The position numbers were made by a program, and so were the translations under genes. DNA of 64,000 nucleotides from Azophilus sp963663395. GTDB taxonomy: Bacteria; Pseudomonadota; Gammaproteobacteria; Pseudomonadales; Azotimanducaceae. This document shows positions 24,516 through 32,306 of the stretch, piece after piece. The stretch lies in assembly GCA_963663395.1 (NCBI GenBank), contig OY760226.1, positions 1,736,001 through 1,800,000 on the forward strand, given 5' to 3'. The notes beneath the pieces are model-generated. The model was not told the origin of the DNA and did no database searches. It saw only the letters and a program-made list of their open reading frames with translations. The first letter of the stretch is position 1, and every line of letters starts with the position of its first letter.

Positions 24516-25592
24516 TCATTCCGAGTCCGTTAGTGAACCAACAGCTGCAAGAGTCGAAGCGCTCATGCAGTCCTGTAACTCGGACGTATTCCCCGGGCTT
24601 GTGGGTTGCCAGGTGTGAGGACGCACCAGTAGGCATCCTGTGAATCGCCCCAGGTTTGCCGGAGGCCGCTTCGTACAGGTCATGCTGCCTTGCCCGAAGT
24701 GTCGGCGGTTGGTATCCCCAACGCGACCGGGGCGGCCGTTCGACCCCGTCATCCTCACCGGAATGCCGCCTGTCCACGCTGAAAGGCTGGCGGAGCATTT
24801 CGAGGACGCCCGCCTGGTGTGGGTTGACGCCGGCATCACCCTGCGATTCGCGACGGGCACGTCGATTGCGAGTGACTCATGGCTGTCGCCAGCCGCTCCT
24901 CGCGCTTCAGCTACCTTTTTTTCGGCGAGAGCGCGTTCCAGTTCGGCGATGCGGGCTTGGGCAGCGCGAGCTTTGTCTTTGGCGGCATGAATTTCGGTTT
25001 GGGCTTCCGCTCTATTGAGCAGATATTTCCCGCGGACCGGGTCGAAAAACCGCAGGTTCTCGCCCTGCAGGCAAAGGTCCAGCCCCAGCGTTTCGCTGCG
25101 AATGGTCAATGTACCTTCGGGTGATTCGATGCCGGGAGTCGGTGCGTAGGCGCCCCCGGCGAGCCGAAAGCCGGCAAGTGCCGGATGCATGAAGTTCGCG
25201 TGCGGGTCGTACAGCCAGTACTCGCCGACTCCGAGAGCTGCGTAATGGTCGCGCTTGGGACCCAGGTCGGTGCGCCAGGTACTGGGGGATACGATTTCGA
25301 GCACTAAATTGGGCATGCCGCCCGGTTCTTCCCACACCTTGTAGGTGTCGCGCATGCGATGCCCGCCGTTCATCACGACGTACATGTCTGGCGCGATGCG
25401 GTTCTTCGGGTTCCCTTCCTCGAGATAGATGAACAGGTTGCCGGTGACGTAGACCTCGGGGCGCTGCAGAAAGTGCGCTCTGACGGCATCGACGGCGTAG
25501 CGATAGAAATCGCCCTGGTAGTCGCCATCGGGCATCGGATTGCCGTCAGTCTCTGGGTATTCAACGGCGGGTAAACGGTCGGAATCGACCAT
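24516..25592 (-). CDS. Uma2-family (PD-(D/E)XK-like) nuclease with aberrant C-terminus
   Basis: Residues 1-245 match the DUF820/Uma2 family: EVYVTGNLFIYLEEGNPKNRIAPDMYVVMNG contains the Asp of the active site (PDM), PNLVLEIVSPSTWRTDLGPKRDHYAALGVGEYWLYDP the E-x-[IV]-S-x-S/T and K, and GLDLCLQGENLRFFDP the closing strand. A short coiled coil (AKDKARAAQARIAELERALAEKK) is where these proteins usually end. The remaining 110 residues are Ser/Arg/Thr-rich and unlike the family, so the native stop seems lost through rearrangement near 24850. The biological role of Uma2 proteins is unclear; expansion is known in cyanobacteria and other phyla. Confidence 0.8.
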   Translation of the reverse strand: MVDSDRLPAVEYPETDGNPMPDGDYQGDFYRYAVDAVRAHFLQRPEVYVTGNLFIYLEEGNPKNRIAPDMYVVMNGGHRMRDTYKVWEEPGGMPNLVLEIVSPSTWRTDLGPKRDHYAALGVGEYWLYDPHANFMHPALAGFRLAGGAYAPTPGIESPEGTLTIRSETLGLDLCLQGENLRFFDPVRGKYLLNRAEAQTEIHAAKDKARAAQARIAELERALAEKKVAEARGAAGDSHESLAIDVPVANRRVMPASTHTRRASSKCSASLSAWTGGIPVRMTGSNGRPGRVGDTNRRHFGQGSMTCTKRPPANLGRFTGCLLVRPHTWQPTSPGNTSELQDCMSASTLAAVGSLTDSE

Positions 25593-25931
25593 TGGCGCGA
25601 CCTCCGTAGCGATTGCGAGTACGACGACGCCTTACCGGCGACACTAGCATAGCGGGTGCCTTGTCCGGAACCTGTGGAATCCCGGATTATCGACACGGGA
25701 ATCCGGCAGGACAGGCGAGATTTGCCGCGATTGCGGTAGGCGTTTGCCACCGCTACGCGTGGGAAATGGTCAAAAAATGCCCCCATTGAACACTGATGAA
25801 TAATTGTTCAACTACGGATAAGTTTGGATAACTTTGCTCCGGTTGTAGGATCAGTGCCAACGTGCAAAAGAACTGTACTCTCCAGGTCAGGCACAGGTAG
25901 CGAGTTTCACGAAACCCGGTGGGTAGGCAAC

Positions 25932-26321
25932 ATGACAGCAGGACACCTGACACTGGTCACCATTGGAGCCCTGGTCCTGTTCGGGGCCACGGGCCTCGGC
26001 GCCTATGGCACCCATGCCGTGCAAGGCGCCGTGGATGCAGCGCGGTGGAGCGCCTTTGAGACAGCCGTCGAATACCAATTCTACCATGGGCTGGGTATCG
26101 TCGCGGCGGGCATCCTGGCGTACCGCTTCCCCGGTTCGCAACTGATCGCCTGGTCTGGGTGGGTGCTGCTCGCCGGCATCGTCGGCTTCAGCGGCAGCAT
26201 CTATGCGACGACATTCGGGGCGCCCGAAGTTATCGGTGCGCTCGCGCCGCTGGGTGGCCTGGCGATGATGGCAGGCTGGCTGTTGCTCGCGGCGGGTGCG
26301 TGGCGGGCGGGGCGGTTATAG
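25932..26321 (+). CDS. DUF423 (YgdD-type) small membrane protein, 129 aa
   Basis: Four hydrophobic helices with the family pattern: LVTIGALVLFGATGLGAYGTHA at the start, WSAFETAVEYQFYHGLGIVAAG, then GWVLLAGIVGFSGSIYATTFG, and the closing LGGLAMMAGWLLLAAGAWR. The ATG at 25932 is chosen because the conserved first helix begins there; a longer frame from 25824 adds unrelated residues. Inner-membrane protein of unknown function. It converges on the isomerase-like gene at 26316, sharing 6 bp. Confidence 0.9.
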   Translation: MTAGHLTLVTIGALVLFGATGLGAYGTHAVQGAVDAARWSAFETAVEYQFYHGLGIVAAGILAYRFPGSQLIAWSGWVLLAGIVGFSGSIYATTFGAPEVIGALAPLGGLAMMAGWLLLAAGAWRAGRL

Positions 26322-27098
26322 GAACGCAGCGCGTTTGCAGCGGGCGAAAATCTGGGCGGCCCTTTCCACGGGGTCGGGATAGGCGTCGCGCAGCGGTTTC
26401 GACCGGATCTCGAGGCTGACATCCAGGCTCGATCTGCACACCGCCTGGATATCCGATTTTCTCGCCTCTCCTTCGCCCAGCGGATAGCGTGCGTCCACCG
26501 CCGCTTCGATGTAGGCGTCGCCCGTCATCGTCGCTGAAGCCTGAAAGAAGTCGCACGCCTGCACGTAGGAGAATGCGGCGGCGTCCAGGGACGGCAGGGG
26601 TTCGCCGCAGCGATTCAGGTGCATGAGATCGATGAGAACGCCGGCGGCCGGGTGATCGACCTCCGCTATGAACTCAAGCGCGGCTGTCAGCGATTTGATG
26701 TTCGTGAATTCACCGAATTCCAGATTGACGCGAATGCCGTTGCCGGCCAACTCGCAGAGTTCCCTGAACTGCGCAAGCGCGGCCTGGTGGTCATCGTGAA
26801 CGGAGACCACCAGGACGTTTCTGGCGCCGAGGTTCAAACCCGCCTCCACGGTCAGCTTGTGGGTGTCGGTTGCGTTGGCGCCGCCAGCGAGCCAGAGCGC
26901 TTCCACGTCGATCAGATTGACGCCCGTCGCGGCCAGCGCCTGGTGCGTTTTCGCGAGCGCCCCGTCCTTCCAGGTGGTGTTCGGGTCAATCCACATGCCG
27001 CACGACTCGAAACCCGCTGCGTGCGCGATTGCGGGAATCTCCCAGGGCAGTGCATCGGGCGCACAACCGGCGGCCAGCGCCCAGTAAGGTTCCGCCAC
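26316..27098 (-). CDS. Sugar phosphate isomerase/epimerase-like TIM-barrel protein, 260 aa
   Basis: The pattern of the AP-endonuclease-2/xylose-isomerase-like barrel is visible: IPAIAHAAGFESCGMWIDPN near residue 20, GVNLIDVEALWLAG near 58, GARNVLVVSVHDDHQAALAQF near 90, RVNLEFGEFTNIKSL with a metal-ligand Glu near 125, and AAGVLIDLMHLNRCGE with Asp/His ligands near 153. Length is normal. The substrate is unknown; such proteins act on sugars, inositols or hydroxypyruvate. It stands alone, with about 200 bp of non-coding DNA upstream. Confidence 0.82.
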   Translation of the reverse strand: MAEPYWALAAGCAPDALPWEIPAIAHAAGFESCGMWIDPNTTWKDGALAKTHQALAATGVNLIDVEALWLAGGANATDTHKLTVEAGLNLGARNVLVVSVHDDHQAALAQFRELCELAGNGIRVNLEFGEFTNIKSLTAALEFIAEVDHPAAGVLIDLMHLNRCGEPLPSLDAAAFSYVQACDFFQASATMTGDAYIEAAVDARYPLGEGEARKSDIQAVCRSSLDVSLEIRSKPLRDAYPDPVERAAQIFARCKRAAFL

Positions 27099-27299
27099 GT
27101 TCGCGATCCTTGGGTGTCACTTCGACTCGGTCGGGCATCTTCCGCCGTCGTTTGTGACAACGCAAATTCCCGCGAACGCCTAGGCGCGTCGCCAGGCGAC
27201 GGCGCGTCGTCGCCGGACGACGCGATCAAGTTGCTCCGCAACTTGGAGACGTTGTTCGAAAAGCGACTCAACTGTCCACATAAAGGCCGTTCAAGGAAT

Positions 27300-27545
27300 C
27301 TAGTCCTTCCGCCTGAATGGCGAGATGCAGTAGATGACGGCGACTACGCAAGCCACTGCGATGACGAAGAACATCACGAAAACGACAATCTTGCTGACGT
27401 GGGGCGGGGCTATCTTGTAAGCGACGTACGACAAGCAGATGATAATGATCGAGTTCCCAATTCGCCTGCCTATCGGAGAATCGGTTATGGCCAGAAACTT
27501 AAGTAGTTTCTGAGTCTTGGGCCCCGGTTGTTGTGGTTTGGTCAT
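27300..27545 (-). CDS. Small two-helix membrane protein, 81 aa
   Basis: Hypothetical. A polar N-terminus (MTKPQQPGPKTQKLLKFL) is followed by two hydrophobic helices, IGNSIIIICLSYVAYKIA and VVFVMFFVIAVACVVAVIY, and a basic end (RRKD), consistent with a small inner-membrane protein. The ATG at 27545 is preferred; one at 27563 adds six residues. No family recognised. Lower GC than its neighbours. Confidence 0.6.
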   Translation of the reverse strand: MTKPQQPGPKTQKLLKFLAITDSPIGRRIGNSIIIICLSYVAYKIAPPHVSKIVVFVMFFVIAVACVVAVIYCISPFRRKD

Positions 27546-27618
27546 AAGAAAATCATATCTCATATCCGAGCGGCGGAAGCGATTGCCCGCCGATCCGCAA
27601 TCCCCGCTGGAGGTGGGT

Positions 27619-30009
27619 TCAAAACCGGATGACTGCGTCCACGGTCACGGTGCGCCCTCTCGCCAACGATACGAAGGCATCCCCTAGAATCTCGTAGGCG
27701 TGCTGTATGGCGTATTCGTTGGACAGGTTTCGGCCGGTAACGCCGACTTCCCAGCGGTCGTCCGCAGCGGCGACTGCCAGGCGCGCGTCCAGCTTGACGA
27801 ATGAATCCTGCGTACCCAGCGGCGAGAAGTCCTGCCGCACCGAGTAGTCGTCGGAGTAGAAGAGGCTGGCGGTGGCCAGCAACTGCAGGCCGTTGGTCAA
27901 CTGCGACCGCCAGTCGAGGTTGACGTTGGCTTCCCACTCCGGCACCCGCTCCAGTGCGTGGCCGGAAAGATCGGCCTGGCCATCGATGCAGGCGGGATTC
28001 AGCTGCGCGCCGGTTGCATCGACCGGGCACTGGGCCTGGTTGAAGTCGTCGTAGGTGGCGTCTACCCAGGAGACGGCCGCGTTCATGCGCAGGTTTCCGG
28101 TCGCCTGCAGGACGGCTTCGATCTCGAAGCCCTCCACCTCTGCGGACGAGGCGTTGTTGATGATGAAGCGCGTGCCGTCGTAGGAAGAGGTCTGCAGATC
28201 GTCGAACCGCATGGTGTACGCAGCGAGGTTCAGGTTCGCCCGGCCGTCCAGCAGCGTGATCTTGGCGCCGACCTCGAAGCTCTCGGCCTGTTCGTCCTCG
28301 TAGTCGTAGGTGGCGTTGCCGTCCTGCAGCGTGACGCCCGCGGCCAGTTCGGCCCGCGACAGGCTGTCGCGCCCCGCATAGCGCTGGCACCAGGCCGGGT
28401 CGGCGCAGGCGTTCAGCGTATAGGTGCCGATGTTCTGGTCGTTTGCCTTCATGCCGCCTGCCTTCGAGCCCCTCGACCAGCCCGCGTACAGCATGACGTC
28501 GTCGTTCAGGTCGAACTGCAGGCGCACTGCCGGGTCGAGGGCATCGTCGGTGCGTTTCTGGAAGAAGCGGTAGTCGGGCGTATGAAACAGGTACTGCTGC
28601 CCGGTGTGCACCGGGTTGACCTGGTCCGGGAAGGTCGAGGAAAGCGCGTAGCCTTCGCCGTCCTGGGTTTCGTCGGTGTAGCGGATGTCGCCGATCAGGC
28701 GCACGCGGTCGCTTATGTTGAACGTCATCTGGCCGTAGGCCGACCAGGCCTCCTGATCGCGCTGCATGTGCCGGTCGGCCCCGACGCCGCCGGCGGCCGG
28801 TGGCGGCAGCAGGAAGGGGGGTAACCCGAGAATCACGCCGCCGAAGAAGCCGGCGAGTGCGGGCGAGAACGGCGAGTATTGCTGTGTACGGAGGTCTGAA
28901 GACTGGTACCAGGCGCCGGCGATGTATTCGAAGCGCTGCCCGGTCGGTGAGAGCAGGCGCAGCTCGGCCGTCACCTGGTCGTAGGTGTCGCGCAGATCGG
29001 TGTTCAGCGCGTAGTGGGGGCCGCCGTCCACGTCGAGGCGCCAGGCGGTTTCGGTTTCCCAGTAGCCCAGAATGCCGGTCAGCGTGTGCTCGCCCAGGCG
29101 GTGGTCCACGGTTAGTGTCGCCAGCTTCCAGTCGTGGTTGTAATAGTCTTCCGGGCCCACTTCGGTGCTCACGCGGCGTACGTCGTCCGCCTTGAACTCC
29201 GGGGCGGGGTCGCTGCTGATGGCCGTCATCAGGCCCGGGGCGACAAGCTGGTTGCTGCGGCCCTCGGTTTCAGAGTCGCCGCCTTCCAGCTTCAGGCGCA
29301 CCAGTGTGTCGGGCCCGGCATCCCAGTCGAAAATCGCCCGTACGGCCCACCGGTCTTCGGTCGGTTCCTGCCCGCTTACGTAGGGGTTGTGCACCCAGCC
29401 GCCCACATCGTCGAAACTGAAGGCCAGCCTGGCGCGGAGCCCGTCGGCGAGGGGCCCGGAAACGAAGCCCGCAACGCCGGTGCTGTCGTCTTCCACCTCG
29501 TAGCCCACCTTCACGCTGGCCTCGAACTCGTCCGTGGGCGTTGCGCTGGCGATGCTGATGGCGCCGGACATGGTGCTTTTGCCGAACAGGGCACCCTGTG
29601 GCCCCCGCGCCACCTCGATGCGCCCGACATCCAGAAACGCCGACTCCAGGCATTTGCCCCTGGCGCAATACACGTCGTCGTTGAATACCGGTACCGAGGA
29701 GTCGAACGCCAGGTTGGTGATGGCAGAGCCCAGGCCGCGTACCCGCACCGCCCAACTGCCGAAAGTCTTCTGTACCTGCAGGCCGGGCACATAGCTTTGG
29801 AGATCGCCGAGGTCGACGATGTCGTACATCTCGACGAACTCTCCGGTGACAACGCCGACGGAAATCGGCACGTCCTGCAGGTTCTCGGTGCGCTTGGTGG
29901 CCGTGACGACGATTTCTTCGAGCGCGAGTTCCTCGGCCCCGGTCATCGCCGGCAAAGCGGTCATCGCCGCCGCAGCGATCAGCATCTTTGCGGTTGCAGG
30001 TAGTTGCAT
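27619..30009 (-). CDS. TonB-dependent receptor, 796 aa
   Basis: A complete outer-membrane receptor. A signal peptide occupies residues 1-24 (MLIAAAAMTALPAMTGA), followed by the TonB-box region LEEIVVTATKRTENLQDVPIS, the plug (VPGLQVQKTFGSWAVRVRGLG; EVARGPQGALFGKSTMSGAIS), and a long barrel ending VTVDAVIRF with the terminal Phe. A strong AAGGGGGG ribosome binding site precedes the ATG. The plug includes an extra Cys pair (YCARGKCLES). Substrate unknown; no adjacent transporter or enzyme set indicates one. Divergent from the SRPBCC gene. Confidence 0.95.
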   Translation of the reverse strand: MQLPATAKMLIAAAAMTALPAMTGAEELALEEIVVTATKRTENLQDVPISVGVVTGEFVEMYDIVDLGDLQSYVPGLQVQKTFGSWAVRVRGLGSAITNLAFDSSVPVFNDDVYCARGKCLESAFLDVGRIEVARGPQGALFGKSTMSGAISIASATPTDEFEASVKVGYEVEDDSTGVAGFVSGPLADGLRARLAFSFDDVGGWVHNPYVSGQEPTEDRWAVRAIFDWDAGPDTLVRLKLEGGDSETEGRSNQLVAPGLMTAISSDPAPEFKADDVRRVSTEVGPEDYYNHDWKLATLTVDHRLGEHTLTGILGYWETETAWRLDVDGGPHYALNTDLRDTYDQVTAELRLLSPTGQRFEYIAGAWYQSSDLRTQQYSPFSPALAGFFGGVILGLPPFLLPPPAAGGVGADRHMQRDQEAWSAYGQMTFNISDRVRLIGDIRYTDETQDGEGYALSSTFPDQVNPVHTGQQYLFHTPDYRFFQKRTDDALDPAVRLQFDLNDDVMLYAGWSRGSKAGGMKANDQNIGTYTLNACADPAWCQRYAGRDSLSRAELAAGVTLQDGNATYDYEDEQAESFEVGAKITLLDGRANLNLAAYTMRFDDLQTSSYDGTRFIINNASSAEVEGFEIEAVLQATGNLRMNAAVSWVDATYDDFNQAQCPVDATGAQLNPACIDGQADLSGHALERVPEWEANVNLDWRSQLTNGLQLLATASLFYSDDYSVRQDFSPLGTQDSFVKLDARLAVAAADDRWEVGVTGRNLSNEYAIQHAYEILGDAFVSLARGRTVTVDAVIRF

Positions 30010-30343
30010 CTGATTCCCCCCTTGAATGGTTGCGGCCCTGTCCTCTTCCGGCCCGCCTCCCCGGTGAACCGGCAGGTGGCGAAGGCCCGATCGGAACGAA
30101 GCGTTGCGAGTGCGGGCCTTTCATCCAGGCTCGATTTTCCCACAATCCGGGCAGGCGTGCCTCGAGGTGTCCAGGCGATTCGACAGGTTGCCGTTCCCCG
30201 CGGGCCGCGCCTTGCGACAGGTTCCACTCGGCTGTGGTAAGTCAACCCGGCGATTCTCCGATTTTGGATAGACGCAGATGCTTGGAGACCGCAATGCGCA
30301 TGCTATCGTTCCATGCCTGGAATCGGCTTAGACCCTCAAGGGC

Positions 30344-30838
30344 ATGATCGAAATCGAACTTCGGCGCGACACAGACCTTTCCCCGGACGCGGTGTGGGAG
30401 GAAATACGGCACTTCGACCGCGTGCTGCAATGGATTCTCGGCGGGGATGAAAGCACCATCACCGTTCAGGGCGAGGGTGTCGGCGCCGTTCGTGAACTGC
30501 AGTTGGCCACCCAGGGCCATGTGCGGCATCGGCTGGTGGCCTTCGATGACGGGCAGCGGACGTTTTCCTATGAACTCACCGCGGGGAAGCCCATCGGCAT
30601 GAAGGACTACGTCGTGGTCGCCAGTGTTACTCCTATCGACGAAGGTGGTTGCACCATCTGCTGGTCAGGCAGGATGAATGCCGAGCCAAGCCTGGATGAG
30701 GAGGAGGTTGGCAGCGCCCTGGAAGTGGCCCTGGGGAACATGACGACCGGCATCATCGCGCGCCTGAAGGGCGAAAAGCCGGCTTTTGCGCGGCAACCGA
30801 ATGAAGACTGGCAGCTGCGCAATGTGCGTCGACGATAA
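30344..30838 (+). CDS. SRPBCC-family (polyketide cyclase/START-like) protein, 164 aa
   Basis: The START-like helix-grip fold is suggested by IEIELRRDTDLSPDAVWEEIRHFDRVLQWI at the start (the family's 'AxxVWxxIxDFxxxxxW'), a central VGAVRELQL, the strand FSYELTAGKPIGMKDYVVVASVTPID, and a final helix EVGSALEVALGNMTTGIIARLK. These proteins bind hydrophobic ligands in a central cavity; the ligand is unknown. It is monocistronic, divergent from the receptor gene and followed by a short repeat cluster. Confidence 0.85.
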   Translation: MIEIELRRDTDLSPDAVWEEIRHFDRVLQWILGGDESTITVQGEGVGAVRELQLATQGHVRHRLVAFDDGQRTFSYELTAGKPIGMKDYVVVASVTPIDEGGCTICWSGRMNAEPSLDEEEVGSALEVALGNMTTGIIARLKGEKPAFARQPNEDWQLRNVRRR

Positions 30839-30840
30839 AT

Positions 30841-30910
30841 GGGGTCCCACTTATCCCGGAAATTGAACCTGACCCCATTAATCCCTTCGAACCTGACCCC
30901 GTTTATCCCC
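30841..30910. repeat. GGGGTCAGGTTC-type short repeat cluster
   Basis: GAACCTGACCCC occurs at 30865-30876 and again at 30889-30900, 24 bp apart; GGGGTCCC at 30841 gives a partial inverted copy, and TTATCCC recurs at 30851 and near 30903. This 'GGGGTCAGGTTC' unit is of the type seen as dispersed repeats in many proteobacterial genomes, often linked with REP-associated transposases. The cluster abuts and slightly overlaps the nitroreductase stop. Confidence 0.65.
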
Positions 30911-31559
30911 AGCTGTCGAAACGCATGATTTCCGAAAGGGGCCTTCGCTTTACCGGCCCGAAGTTGCCCATCGGGTAGCCCACCGGGATCAGGCACAGCG
31001 CCGCAAACGTCTCGGGCAGATTGAGTATGTCGCGCACCGCGTCCTGATCGCGCAGCCCAAGCGTGGTGGGCGTTGCACCAAGACCCAGTGCCCGGGCCAT
31101 CAGCAGCAGATTCTGAACGCCCGGCCACACCGAGTTGGCGCTGCGGTAAATGCCGGGCCCGTCCACTTTTTCCGGGTAGTCGAAGCACGCGACGACCAGC
31201 GCGGGTATCTCGTGCATGTGCTCGATTTGCCAGACAACCGCCTGCAACTGACGCATGTGCTTATCCGGCGACAACTGCTCGGTGCCAAGATTGCCTTCGA
31301 GGCTGGGCTTGATGTAAGGCTCTGCGAATTTGCGATTCAATTCCGCCAGTTGCCGCTTGACGGTGGGGTTTCTGGCAACGATCCAGCGGGAATTCTGCGT
31401 ATTGGACCCGGAGGGCGCCTGCCTTGCCGCATCGACAAGCTTTATCAACAGTTCTTCGGGCACCTCATCGGTCTTCAGCTTGCGCATCGCCCGACAGTTG
31501 TAGATCGCTTCATCCAGCGAAATATCCACGGATACATCCGCTTCGAGTCCGGTCGACAT
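30903..31559 (-). CDS. Nitroreductase-family FMN oxidoreductase, 218 aa
   Basis: Typical fold markers: YNCRAMRKLKTDEVPEELLIKLVDAARQAPSGSNTQ (FMN-phosphate binding Arg-x-x-Arg and the PSGSN loop, residues 20-55), SVWPGVQNLLLMARALGLGATPTTL near 145, and a C-terminal CLIPVGYPMGNFGPVKRRPL, where the family has 'xxxGxPxxxxxPxxRxxL'. The last residues cross the short repeat cluster. It would reduce nitro or quinone-like substrates with NAD(P)H; the physiological substrate is unknown. Its start lies inside the tail of the broken hipA frame. Confidence 0.9.
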   Translation of the reverse strand: MSTGLEADVSVDISLDEAIYNCRAMRKLKTDEVPEELLIKLVDAARQAPSGSNTQNSRWIVARNPTVKRQLAELNRKFAEPYIKPSLEGNLGTEQLSPDKHMRQLQAVVWQIEHMHEIPALVVACFDYPEKVDGPGIYRSANSVWPGVQNLLLMARALGLGATPTTLGLRDQDAVRDILNLPETFAALCLIPVGYPMGNFGPVKRRPLSEIMRFDSWG

Positions 31560-31639
31560 TCTTTGCTCCGATGTGGAAGAGTAAGCGGGCGATCATACAC
31601 GCTTGCCGCGGCAGCGAACCTGCCGCGCGGTTGATGAGC

Positions 31640-31777
31640 CTTGCGGACGGGCGGCGCGATCAGCCGACCGCCGGGAATGAAGGCCGGGTCGTACTCGAAA
31701 TGGGCAAAGCCGCGCTCGTCATCCGGGCTTACTGCCCCGACCGTTCGCCCCCATAGCCGGACTTCTGCCACGGTCAT
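31640..31777 (-). pseudogene. hipA: Truncated hipA (N-terminal about 46 codons only)
   Basis: The frame starts with ATG overlapping the hipB stop (ATGA). Its first residues, TVAEVRLWGRTVGAVSPDDE then FAHFEYDPAFIPGG, match the N-terminal subdomain of HipA kinases. After about residue 46 the homology ends and the frame continues with unrelated Arg-rich residues to 31475, overlapping the nitroreductase start. The kinase core is absent, so no active toxin is made. Confidence 0.75.
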
Positions 31778-32124
31778 GATTCATCGCCCCAGGACCAGTC
31801 AGCGGGCACTTCCGGTTTGCCGGGCCGGGTCGAGGCGCGTTGCCTGGTGCGGCCGCGCATCCTGACCTGCTGCACCGGACTGAGCGCGGGTTCGGGAACC
31901 AGGGAGTCGAGGTTGTCGAGCAGCCCGAGTGCTCTCAGGATTCTGATCAGGTTCGTCGCCTGCGACGATTGCCCCCGCTCAATGCGCTGCACCGTTGGGG
32001 TGGAGACACCCGCCTGGGCGGCCAACACCGCCTGGGTGAGGTTCCTGTTCAGGCGATGGCGGGCAAGACGACGCCCAAGCGCATGCAGGGCCGCGTCGTC
32101 CGAAGTTCCGAAGGAGTAATCCAT
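31774..32124 (-). CDS. hipB: HipB-type XRE-family antitoxin/repressor, 116 aa
   Basis: Residues 14-72 form an XRE helix-turn-helix: LGRRLARHRLNRNLTQAVLAAQAGVSTPTVQRIERGQSS is the standard two-helix reading and LIRILRALGLLDNLDSLVPEP the closing helices. A basic C-terminal tail (RGRTRQRASTRPGKPEVP) ends in WSW, as is common in HipB of HipBA modules. Start ATG at 32124. Two symmetric sites sit directly upstream (32130-32181). With hipA deleted, it would act only as a stand-alone autorepressor. Confidence 0.85.
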   Translation of the reverse strand: MDYSFGTSDDAALHALGRRLARHRLNRNLTQAVLAAQAGVSTPTVQRIERGQSSQATNLIRILRALGLLDNLDSLVPEPALSPVQQVRMRGRTRQRASTRPGKPEVPADWSWGDES

Positions 32125-32129
32125 AAAGA

Positions 32130-32181
32130 ATCAAATATGATCTAATGTATCGTATATTGTCCGTAACATATCATATTTGAT
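32130..32181. promoter_or_regulatory. Paired ATCA-N4-TGAT operators upstream of hipB
   Basis: ATCAAATATGAT at 32130-32141 and ATCATATTTGAT at 32170-32181 are perfect reverse complements of each other, and each is itself a dyad ATCA-N4-TGAT. Centre-to-centre spacing is 40 bp, about four helical turns, so two repressor dimers would lie on one face. The placement just before hipB fits autoregulation by HipB. Confidence 0.7.
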
Positions 32182-32306
32182 GATTTAAAAATCGATTCCG
32201 ACACGAATGCTGCACGAGCAGCGACTACTTGCCACCATCGCGACCCACCTCAGGGAAACAGGCATTCGCCGCGTTCGGCGCCACCGTCACATTCGGCGCC
32301 GCCGTT

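Noticed and set aside
24640..24990. Possible plus-strand gene fragment opposite the Uma2 tail
   Set aside because: GC3-rich and open, but no family was recognised and start and end are unclear; kept only as part of a finding.
27958..30003. Long plus-strand open frames opposite the 27619-30009 receptor (for example 27958-28824 and 29134-30003)
   Set aside because: They are antisense mirrors of a high-GC receptor gene, with no family resemblance and no ribosome binding site.
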